DNA from: Solitalea agri
GTDB taxonomy: Bacteria; Bacteroidota; Bacteroidia; Sphingobacteriales; Sphingobacteriaceae
Reading direction: 5' to 3'
NCBI RefSeq assembly: GCF_023914155.1
Contig: NZ_JAMWYS010000058.1
Location: forward strand, 62,001-126,000
DNA: 64,000 bases
Part shown: positions 43,280 through 50,227 of the stretch, piece after piece
Layout: every line of letters starts with the position of its first letter
How positions within the stretch are numbered: the first letter of the stretch is position 1
The notes under the pieces: generated by a model
Seen by the model: only the letters and a program-made list of their open reading frames with translations
Database searches by the model: none
What the model was told of the DNA's origin: nothing
Position numbers and translations under genes: made by a program

Positions 43280-44743
43280 ATGAGAAAGTGTCATAAAGCA
43301 TCGGTTATACCAAAATCTTCTCAACAGAGTCCTAACCTCGAGCCTAAATCATTTTTCAACTCAGTATTGTCAGTGGGTAATTCTTATGAACAAGAAGCTA
43401 ATGAAATGGCAAATAACATTTTATCTGAGCATAAGGGTTCAATAAGATCATCATTCTTTCTTCCTAAATCAATTGCTTCAGCCTCTCAATCTAATAGCTT
43501 TATCGCTCCTAAAAGCGTTTCCAATATTATTAATGCTAATGGACAAGCATTGGATGATCAAACCCTAAACCTTATGCAATCAAAACTAAATTATGATTTC
43601 AGCAAGGTGCAAATACATAATAATGCAACAGCACAAGAGTCGGCCGCCGAGATCAATGCAAACGCTTATACCGTTAAAAATCACATTGTTTTTGGAAAGA
43701 ATCAATATCAGCCCAATACGACAACGGGCAAGCAATTATTGGCTCATGAGTTAACGCATGTGGTGCAGCAATCATCTTCAAATACATCCACAATCCAAAG
43801 ACAACCTGCTACCCCTGTTCAGTCTGATTACGAAGAGTTGGTAAAAAAAGGGAAGTGGTGCAGAGATTCAGCCGAGTCAGGAAAATTGCATCCTGGTTTG
43901 CAATGCTATCGGGAGATTCCTGCCACAAAAGGTCATCCTCCGGGACAACAATATTGTTTTGATAAAAAAACAGGCGAATTTAAGGAAGAAAGCCCAGACT
44001 TTGTTTCGGCGGTTTCAGGACAGTTGAAAGATGGTACATGTGATATACCAATGAAGCCAACCGATCCACCTCAGCCTTTTACTCAACGGGGTCAGCGTGC
44101 AATGGGTCACTTAATAGGTGATATTGCTACAGAAGATGCGAACCTGATTGGTGGTAGTTTTGGAGCCTTTACGGGTGTAACAATGGGTATTGGGCTGCCT
44201 AAACAAGGGTTTGGGGCCAGCAGTTTATGGATTCCGGCAGTATTGGGTGCCTTTGGCACTTACCTGGGGGCAAAGGGTTTACCACGCTTAAACAAATTTG
44301 CCGAACGCCATGGTTTCTTACCCACTATAAGTTTGGGTGCCGGTACCAATTTAGATTTGAAATTAGGTATTGGTTTAGAAAAAAGAGACCGACCGCTACC
44401 TGTTATACCTGTAAATTCCTATCTCACATTTGGTGTAGATACTACTTTAGGGATAAATGATGAACCGGGAGTTGATGCGAGTTTTATGGCTAAGGTGGGT
44501 ATTCGTATCGATCCACGTAAACAAGGCGGAGGTTTTGGTTTTGGTTCGGTTGGAGGAGGGTTCCAAGTAGGTAAAGATGCCGCTTCGGTTAAATCTTACA
44601 GTGTGGGAGCAGGCTATCGCTTCACAGATTTCTTAGATGTTCAGGTTGAGCGTGAATCTATTTCAGGAGGTGATAAGGATGGAGCAACTTATTGGCTTAC
44701 CTTAAAAATGATTGCTCCTCAAAATGTGCTGAAAGGACACTAA
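43280..44743 (+). CDS. DUF4157 cargo candidate with a Gly-rich beta C-terminal domain
   Basis: A 487-aa protein. The leader is degenerate (NSYEQEANEMANNIL), the CxxC element is absent and the DUF4157 domain carries HELTH at 156-160. Residues about 190-275 hold several cysteines. From about 285 there is a membrane-inserting-like stretch (GGSFGAFTGVTMGIGL, WIPAVLGAFGTYLGAKGL), then alternating Gly-rich amphipathic strands to the end (ISLGAGTNLDLKLGIGLEKR, FMAKVGIRIDPRKQGGGF, SYSVGAGYRFTDFLDVQVER) like a small beta-barrel. A pore-forming role is possible; no enzyme motif is seen beyond DUF4157. Confidence 0.75.
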   Translation: MRKCHKASVIPKSSQQSPNLEPKSFFNSVLSVGNSYEQEANEMANNILSEHKGSIRSSFFLPKSIASASQSNSFIAPKSVSNIINANGQALDDQTLNLMQSKLNYDFSKVQIHNNATAQESAAEINANAYTVKNHIVFGKNQYQPNTTTGKQLLAHELTHVVQQSSSNTSTIQRQPATPVQSDYEELVKKGKWCRDSAESGKLHPGLQCYREIPATKGHPPGQQYCFDKKTGEFKEESPDFVSAVSGQLKDGTCDIPMKPTDPPQPFTQRGQRAMGHLIGDIATEDANLIGGSFGAFTGVTMGIGLPKQGFGASSLWIPAVLGAFGTYLGAKGLPRLNKFAERHGFLPTISLGAGTNLDLKLGIGLEKRDRPLPVIPVNSYLTFGVDTTLGINDEPGVDASFMAKVGIRIDPRKQGGGFGFGSVGGGFQVGKDAASVKSYSVGAGYRFTDFLDVQVERESISGGDKDGATYWLTLKMIAPQNVLKGH

Positions 44744-44819
44744 TATTAATTTATCAACTTATACATCTGTTGGAATTCCTCTGTTTTAAAAGTATTTTTA
44801 ATTAAACAGAAGCCGCATC

Positions 44820-46157
44820 TTGGAAACCTATCATCAAAACATTACCAATTCACTTTCATTCCTTCAGGAAACTATTAACCGAAGGCTTCATCATTTTTTT
44901 AATAAAGAAAGTGATGAACAATTTTCTTATCCTGAAATAAAATTGGAGGAGGACAATGCTCCGCTTAATCAATTTTTAGCCTTTTACCAGGTAAATATCG
45001 AAGAATACATTATCCTCCTTTTAGCATTAGCTCCCCATATCCAGCCTACATTGCTTGACACAACTATTCAAACCTATTTGCCCAATGGGGGAGATTTCCC
45101 GGAGATTGGCGGTGTAAAAGGCAATAACCACCGCGGAACGATACCTACCGGCGAAACTGCTTTATTCATTTTAGGAGGCCATGATATTGCTAAAAGAATG
45201 CAAACAAGCACCTATTTTTCACCTGATCATTTCTTTGCTAAAGAGAATATTTTGAGCATTGAACAATTACGAGATGGTGAACCTCGGATGAGTGGAAAGA
45301 TTGTACTTCAGCAAGATTATATTGATCTGTTTACTATTGGTTCGATATCAAAACCTACATTCGGACCTGATTTTCCGGCAAAAAACATTTCCACTAAATT
45401 AAACTGGACCGATCTGATTCTAAATCAAAAGACACAGTCTCAAATTGAGGATATTAAAATTTGGTTGAATCATAACAGAACCCTTTTGAACGATTGGGAA
45501 ATGGATAATAAAATCAAGCCTGGTTATAGGGCGCTGTTTTATGGACATCCAGGAACAGGTAAAACCTTAACTGCTGCACTTTTAGGTAAACAGTTTAAGA
45601 AAGAGGTTTATCGAATTGACTTGTCTCAGATTGTTTCGAAGTATATTGGAGAAACTGAAAAGAATTTAGAAAAGGTTTTTAACAAAGCAGAACATAAAAA
45701 TTGGATCCTGTTTTTTGATGAAGCTGACGCTTTGTTTGGCAAACGAACAAATGTTCAAAATGCACATGATAAGTATGCAAATCAGGAAGTTTCTTATTTA
45801 TTGCAACGCGTAGAAGATTTCCCTGGTCTCATTATCTTAGCATCTAACTATAAAAGTAATATTGATCAAGCCTTCGTCCGTCGGTTTAATGCCATTATTC
45901 ATTTTCCAATTCCAAACCCTCAAGAACGCCTGGAACTGTGGAAATCATCGGTGCCTTCTAAAGCAGTATTAGCTAATGATATCGACCTAAAAACCATTGC
46001 TCATAAATACGAGCTAAGCGGTTCGGCAATCGTTAATGTAATTCATTATGCTTCGTTGCAAACGATTCATCAAAATAGTATAACCATCCAAAAAGCAGAT
46101 ATTCTCGAAGGAATTAAACGAGAATATGAAAAGGAAGAGAAGGTGTTTGTGGCCTAA
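44820..46157 (+). CDS. eCIS AAA+ ATPase (Pvc15-like)
   Basis: A 445-aa protein of the ATPase that ends most eCIS clusters. The N-terminal 200 residues are the family-specific domain (YPEIKLEEDNAPLNQFLAFY, GEPRMSGKIVLQQDYIDLF). A single AAA module follows: Walker A GHPGTGKT (242-249), Walker B FFDEADALFG (Asp300-Glu301) and arginine finger region QAFVRRFNA. It may load cargo or reset particles. The start is TTG: the upstream in-frame stop precludes an ATG. It ends 13 bp before the convergent surE gene. Confidence 0.9.
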   Translation: METYHQNITNSLSFLQETINRRLHHFFNKESDEQFSYPEIKLEEDNAPLNQFLAFYQVNIEEYIILLLALAPHIQPTLLDTTIQTYLPNGGDFPEIGGVKGNNHRGTIPTGETALFILGGHDIAKRMQTSTYFSPDHFFAKENILSIEQLRDGEPRMSGKIVLQQDYIDLFTIGSISKPTFGPDFPAKNISTKLNWTDLILNQKTQSQIEDIKIWLNHNRTLLNDWEMDNKIKPGYRALFYGHPGTGKTLTAALLGKQFKKEVYRIDLSQIVSKYIGETEKNLEKVFNKAEHKNWILFFDEADALFGKRTNVQNAHDKYANQEVSYLLQRVEDFPGLIILASNYKSNIDQAFVRRFNAIIHFPIPNPQERLELWKSSVPSKAVLANDIDLKTIAHKYELSGSAIVNVIHYASLQTIHQNSITIQKADILEGIKREYEKEEKVFVA

Positions 46158-46170
46158 CTTTACCAGAGTA

Positions 46171-46905
46171 TTACTCTCTTCCTTTGTTGTTTATTCTTTT
46201 CAATTCTTCTTCGTTAGTTAAATCTAAACGCAATGGTGTAACCGAAATAAAATTATGTTCAATGGCCCAACGGTCGCTATTCTCTTCACTTTGTTCTAGA
46301 GGAGTGACTGTAAACCAATAATGTTTACGACCCATTGGATCAACTCCAGGCACTACTTTTCCATCATATAACCGCACCGATTGCCGTGTCCATTTCATGC
46401 CAATAGGTTGCGGAGGAACGTTTACGTTAAATAAACCAAAATTGGTGTTTTTAAGAAGGACATCTAAAGTATCCCTTACAAAAGGCTCTAATGCTTCAAA
46501 ATCAGGTTCAGTGTTTCCTACTGAGGTACTAAAGGCAATTCCCTTAACACCCAATAAAACAGCTTGCTTGGCGGCTGCCAAAGTGCCCGAATGCCAAATG
46601 GAATTCCCTAAATTCATTCCCATATTTATACCTGATAGTACCAGATCAATTTGCGTGTAAATATGGGTACCTAATGCCACACAATCGGCAGGTGTGCCAT
46701 TTACCCGAAAGGCTTCAATACCTTCGAAGTAAATGGGAGATTTTTTAAAAGATAGGGGGCGTGAATGTGTTACCGCATGCCCCATCGATGATTGCTCTAC
46801 ATCAGGGGCCACAATAAATACCTCGCCGAAGCCTAGCGCGATTTTTGCCAAAGCTGCTATTCCCGGGCTATATATTCCGTCGTCGTTAGTGATTAAAATT
46901 CTCAT
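46171..46905 (-). CDS. surE: 5'/3'-nucleotidase SurE
   Basis: A 244-aa protein starting MRILITNDDGIYSPGI with the metal-binding Asp pair (NDD), VAPDVEQSSMGHAVTHSRPL, NGTPADCV and SGINMGMNLGNSIWHSGTL. All are diagnostic of the SurE phosphatase that dephosphorylates nucleoside monophosphates and polyphosphates in stationary phase. It is convergent with the eCIS ATPase gene and divergent from the DAG-kinase-like gene at 46980. Confidence 0.95.
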   Translation of the reverse strand: MRILITNDDGIYSPGIAALAKIALGFGEVFIVAPDVEQSSMGHAVTHSRPLSFKKSPIYFEGIEAFRVNGTPADCVALGTHIYTQIDLVLSGINMGMNLGNSIWHSGTLAAAKQAVLLGVKGIAFSTSVGNTEPDFEALEPFVRDTLDVLLKNTNFGLFNVNVPPQPIGMKWTRQSVRLYDGKVVPGVDPMGRKHYWFTVTPLEQSEENSDRWAIEHNFISVTPLRLDLTNEEELKRINNKGRE

Positions 46906-46979
46906 GGATAATCTACTTAAATAATAATGCCATAAATAACCAATTGATTTTCATTAATTTATACATTCAAATCAACAAT

Positions 46980-47876
46980 ATGAAAACCATCAAGTTAATA
47001 CATAATCCAACCGCTGGCGATTTGGAACATTCGAAGAAAAAGCTGATCGCCTTAATTGAATCGAATGGCTTTAAATGTAATTATGCCTCTATAAAGAAGA
47101 AGGGCTGGAATACGATAGAAGCAGATACCGATTTTATTATTTCAGCAGGAGGGGATGGTACCGTTCGAAAATTAACCAAGGAACTACTTGATCGGAAAGT
47201 ATTAGAACAAAGCTGGCCTATAGCCTTACTACCATTAGGAACAGCAAATAATATTGCAAAAACCTTAGGTTTAGCAAAAGACACAGAAGCGGTGGTTCAT
47301 GCCTGGCATAAAGCCAAGATCAAGCATTATGATATAGGCCTTATATCTTATAATGAACAAACCACATTCTTTTTAGAATCATTTGGGTTTGGAGTATTTC
47401 CAAAACTGATGATGGAAATGAAAAAGCAAAAAATGAATGATTTGGAAACACCTGAGCAACGTATTCAAACCGCTTTGGAATTATTACATGAAATTATTGA
47501 GGCCTATGACAGCAGATATTGTGAAATAGAAATTGACGGAACAGATTATTCAGGAAAGTACCTTATGGCTGAGATTATGAATACCCGTTCAATTGGACCT
47601 AATTTAGTTCTCTCACCCGATTCAACACCATTTGATGGTTATTTAAATGTGGTTTTAGTACCCGAAAAGGATAAAAACAAGCTGGTTAATTACGTTACTG
47701 GAAAAATTGATAGCAAGGAAAAGAATCATACATTAATGAATATAAAGGCTAAAAGTGTAAGAATAGGGTGGTCGGATAATTTAGTTCACATAGACGATGA
47801 ATTCATTAAAATTCCTAAATCTTCGGAAGTTAAAATTGAGTTGAAAGAGGGGATTCTCGAGTTTTTAATGCCTTAA
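46980..47876 (+). CDS. Diacylglycerol kinase catalytic-domain (YegS/DagK-like) lipid kinase
   Basis: A 298-aa protein. The N-terminus KTIKLIHNPTAGDLE and the catalytic GG-DGT motif (ISAGGDGTVRKLTKELL), followed by ALLPLGTANNIAKTLGLAKD, identify the DAGK family. The C-terminal domain is beta-rich. It phosphorylates lipids such as diacylglycerol or sphingoid bases. The ATG at 46980 is chosen over an upstream TTG at 46944, which would add 12 residues with no family match. Confidence 0.88.
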   Translation: MKTIKLIHNPTAGDLEHSKKKLIALIESNGFKCNYASIKKKGWNTIEADTDFIISAGGDGTVRKLTKELLDRKVLEQSWPIALLPLGTANNIAKTLGLAKDTEAVVHAWHKAKIKHYDIGLISYNEQTTFFLESFGFGVFPKLMMEMKKQKMNDLETPEQRIQTALELLHEIIEAYDSRYCEIEIDGTDYSGKYLMAEIMNTRSIGPNLVLSPDSTPFDGYLNVVLVPEKDKNKLVNYVTGKIDSKEKNHTLMNIKAKSVRIGWSDNLVHIDDEFIKIPKSSEVKIELKEGILEFLMP

Positions 47877-48021
47877 ATCTTTTTAAACGCAATAATTATA
47901 CTTGTTACCTTGCTTTAGATAAAATTTGCATCTACAATATGCCAGTTAAGAAATTTAATTACTTTTCTTTGTCGTTTATTTGCACATTTTATCATCTAAA
48001 TAAATTCTCAAATAAGTACTA

Positions 48022-48816
48022 ATGATTGATACGGAAACTCACTTAAGAACAGTGAATGTTACGAGGTACATTGCGCCTTTACGGGAAGGAGGTTCTTTAC
48101 CTGCAATTGCCGAGGCAGACGATGATTTTTTATACGTGTTAAAGTTTAGAGGGGCCGGACAGGGACCGAAGGCGCTTATTGCTGAACTGATAGGAGGGGA
48201 AGTAGCTCGTTTACTTGGTTTTAAAGTACCGGAATTGGTTTTTGCTAATTTGGATGAAGCCTTTGGTCGCACTGAACCAGATGAAGAAATTCAGGACTTA
48301 CTCAAAGTAAGCGAGGGTTTAAATCTAGCACTACATTATTTATCTGGTGCTATTACTTTCGATCCAACCGTAACTGAAGTGGATTCAAAACTAGCTTCAC
48401 AGATCGTTTGGCTCGATTGTTTATTGACCAATATGGACCGAACTGCCCGAAACACCAATATGCTGATATGGCATAAGGAGCTTTGGCTGATCGACCATGG
48501 AGCTTCTCTGTATTTCCATCATTCAGGGCAAAACTGGGAGGATCAGGCACTAAGGCCGTTTGCATTGATAAAAGATCATGTTCTTATCAATCAGGCTTCT
48601 GAATTGGAAGAAGTTGACATAGCTTTTAAAACTATTTTAACCGATGAAAAAATAAAGACAATAGTATCTTTATTGCCCGATGAATGGTTAACAGAACGAT
48701 CATTTGAAACAGCTGAAGAACAACGCGAGATGTATTTTAGATTTTTATCATTACGAGTAGCCAATTCACAAATTTTTATTAACGAAGCCAACAATGCAAG
48801 AGAAGCAGTTATATGA
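48022..48816 (+). CDS. HipA-like kinase
   Basis: A 264-aa protein with a HipA-type kinase fold: an N-terminal lobe (LYVLKFRGAGQGPKALIAEL with the ATP-binding Lys), a catalytic loop NMDRTARNTNML (Asp and Asn as in HipA NxDRHxxN) and an activation segment LIDHGASLYF. It is shorter than full-length HipA and lacks a HipB antitoxin gene. It overlaps the DUF3037 gene by 23 bp, an arrangement seen in many genomes. Substrate is unknown; a toxin role is possible but unproven. Confidence 0.8.
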   Translation: MIDTETHLRTVNVTRYIAPLREGGSLPAIAEADDDFLYVLKFRGAGQGPKALIAELIGGEVARLLGFKVPELVFANLDEAFGRTEPDEEIQDLLKVSEGLNLALHYLSGAITFDPTVTEVDSKLASQIVWLDCLLTNMDRTARNTNMLIWHKELWLIDHGASLYFHHSGQNWEDQALRPFALIKDHVLINQASELEEVDIAFKTILTDEKIKTIVSLLPDEWLTERSFETAEEQREMYFRFLSLRVANSQIFINEANNAREAVI

Positions 48817-49180
48817 GTATGCCATCATTCGCGTGGTGCCAAAGGTAGAGCGTGACGAGTTTTTAAATGTAGGCCTTATTCTCTATTGCGCTAAACAGAA
48901 ATTTTTAAAAGCCCGTTTCGAACTAAACACAAATCGCTTGGAGGCTGCTTTCGGAAACCTCGATTTTGCAGAGCTTGAAAATAATTTATGTTCATTTCAA
49001 CGTATAAGTGAAGGAGGGAAGCAAGGAGGACCGATTGCTTTATTGGATATGCCATCACGGTTTAGGTGGTTAACAGCAAAGAGAAGTACGGTGGTACAAA
49101 CTTCACGGGTTTGTACAGGGTTAAGTAGCAATATTGAAAAAACCTTCGAAAAACTCTTTAGCGAACAAGTTTCCCTTTAA
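48794..49180 (+). CDS. DUF3037 family protein
   Basis: A 128-aa protein: YEYAIIRVVPKVERDEFLNV, GLILYCAKQKFLKARFEL and TSRVCTGLSSNIEKTFEKLF, diagnostic of the DUF3037 family. It overlaps the 3' end of the HipA-like kinase gene by 23 bp and is therefore co-translated with it. Whether it is a regulator or a substrate of the kinase is unknown. Confidence 0.85.
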   Translation: MQEKQLYEYAIIRVVPKVERDEFLNVGLILYCAKQKFLKARFELNTNRLEAAFGNLDFAELENNLCSFQRISEGGKQGGPIALLDMPSRFRWLTAKRSTVVQTSRVCTGLSSNIEKTFEKLFSEQVSL

Positions 49181-49276
49181 TAGGTTAACAGTTCAATTTG
49201 AAACATAAAAGATTGCATTTTGTTAACTCTAGTAAGAGTTTTTATATTGAAAGAGCATATATAAACAATCAAAAAA

Positions 49277-49420
49277 ATGAGACATTCATCACACCATGAG
49301 GAAAGACACAAACCAGGAGGCTTTTTAATAGGAAAAGAGTTCAGTGGAAGTTTTGTTAAGATTTTCATTATTTCCATCATCATTATCTTTGGACTTGCGT
49401 ATTTTTTAGGCTGGATATAA
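49277..49420 (+). CDS. Small single-pass membrane protein (47 aa)
   Basis: A short ORF with a charged His-rich N-terminus (MRHSSHHEERHKPGGFL, then IGKEFSGSFVK) and a C-terminal membrane helix (IFIISIIIIFGLAYFLGWI). The composition is clearly non-random. It stands in a 310-bp gap between the DUF3037 and Dabb genes. I believe it is a real small inner-membrane protein, but family and function are not recognised. Confidence 0.6.
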   Translation: MRHSSHHEERHKPGGFLIGKEFSGSFVKIFIISIIIIFGLAYFLGWI

Positions 49421-49493
49421 GCTTTTCTTTTGAAAGCAGCTATTTAAAAACTACTTCTATTCCTATCTTTGGGCTCTTTTAAAATTAAAATTC

Positions 49494-49790
49494 ATGTTAA
49501 CACATCACGTACTATTTTGGCTTAAAGCCGACACTACCGAAGAACAAAAAGCCGCTTTCCGTAAAGGTTTAGAATCATTGGAAAAAGTGGAAACCATTAA
49601 ATCAATTTATATTGGTACTCCAGCTCCAATTGAACGTGCCGTGGTTGATACTACCTATACCTTTTCTTTAATGGTTGTATTCGAAGACTTGGCCGGACAT
49701 GATGTTTACCAGGTTCATCCGGTACATAAATCCTTTTTGGAAGAATTCAGAGCATTTTTCGAAAAAGTGGTGATTTACGACGCACAATAA
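49494..49790 (+). CDS. Dabb-domain (stress-responsive A/B barrel) protein
   Basis: A 98-aa ferredoxin-like dimeric barrel: MLTHHVLFWLKADTTEEQKA, SIYIGTPAPIERAVVDTTYT and MVVFEDLAGHDVYQVHPVHK, the Dabb family signature. Members are dimeric, often linked to stress, with no assigned substrate. It is convergent with the secreted-protein gene at 49838 across a strong terminator. Confidence 0.88.
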   Translation: MLTHHVLFWLKADTTEEQKAAFRKGLESLEKVETIKSIYIGTPAPIERAVVDTTYTFSLMVVFEDLAGHDVYQVHPVHKSFLEEFRAFFEKVVIYDAQ

Positions 49791-49807
49791 CAAAATCAAT
49801 TATAATG

Positions 49808-49831
49808 AAAAAGCCCCAAGCGGGGCTTTTT
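49808..49831. terminator. Bidirectional intrinsic terminator
   Basis: A 10-bp stem AAAAAGCCCC / GGGGCTTTTT with a 4-nt loop and outer A/T tracts. It lies between two convergent genes. Confidence 0.9.
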
Positions 49832-49837
49832 TTAATT

Positions 49838-50209
49838 TCATCTTACTGCTTTTAAATAAGAAAATATCAACAAATCAGGTTTGAGAGTTTTATAATCCAC
49901 CTTTGTTTCATCACTATCCAAGGTAAATTCCACTTTTTGCTTGTGGGTTGAGCCTGCTGCTAATTCTTCAAAAAACACAATTCCGTTTACTTTCCTGTCA
50001 TCATTATATTCAGACATTATAGTTAAAACGCTTAAATCATGACCAGAGTTATTGATAACGGTTATATAACCATCAAGGTAGGTATACGATACACCTTTAA
50101 CCGTTTCTTTAAACGTTTCATTGTTTGGTGGAGGTAAATACTTTTGAGCATGTGCCGAAACCGTCATCAGCAATAAACATACAAGTAGTTGAAGTAAGCG
50201 TTTTATCAT
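49838..50209 (-). CDS. Secreted protein of unknown function (123 aa)
   Basis: A 123-aa protein with a signal peptide (MIKRLLQLLVCLLLMTVSAHA, cleavage near residue 21). The mature part is beta-rich and Ig-like (SYTYLDGYITVINNSGHDLS, VLTIMSEYNDDRKVNGI, KQKVEFTLDSDETKVDY). No family is recognised. It lies 18 bp downstream of the helicase gene on the same strand and may be co-transcribed with it. Confidence 0.7.
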   Translation of the reverse strand: MIKRLLQLLVCLLLMTVSAHAQKYLPPPNNETFKETVKGVSYTYLDGYITVINNSGHDLSVLTIMSEYNDDRKVNGIVFFEELAAGSTHKQKVEFTLDSDETKVDYKTLKPDLLIFSYLKAVR

Positions 50210-50227
50210 AAATTCAATTAAATTGGT

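Larger units (their letters stand above)
20097..46157 (+). other. Extracellular contractile injection system (eCIS) gene cluster
   Basis: Nineteen consecutive + strand genes encode a phage-tail-like injector: cap (DUF4255), sheath, tubes, spike, PAAR tip, gp25, baseplate proteins, tape measure, lysin, three DUF4157 proteins and an AAA+ ATPase. The order closely follows the Afp/PVC blueprint. No type VI membrane-complex genes (TssJLM) are present, which argues for an eCIS rather than a T6SS. Tight spacing from 20097 to 39583 implies one long transcript; gaps of 76-140 bp occur only around the DUF4157 cargo-like genes. Confidence 0.92.

Noticed and set aside
20097-46157. Type VI secretion system or prophage
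   Set aside because: No TssJLM, ClpV or head/terminase/portal genes are present; DUF4157, Pvc15-like ATPase and DUF4255 fit eCIS.
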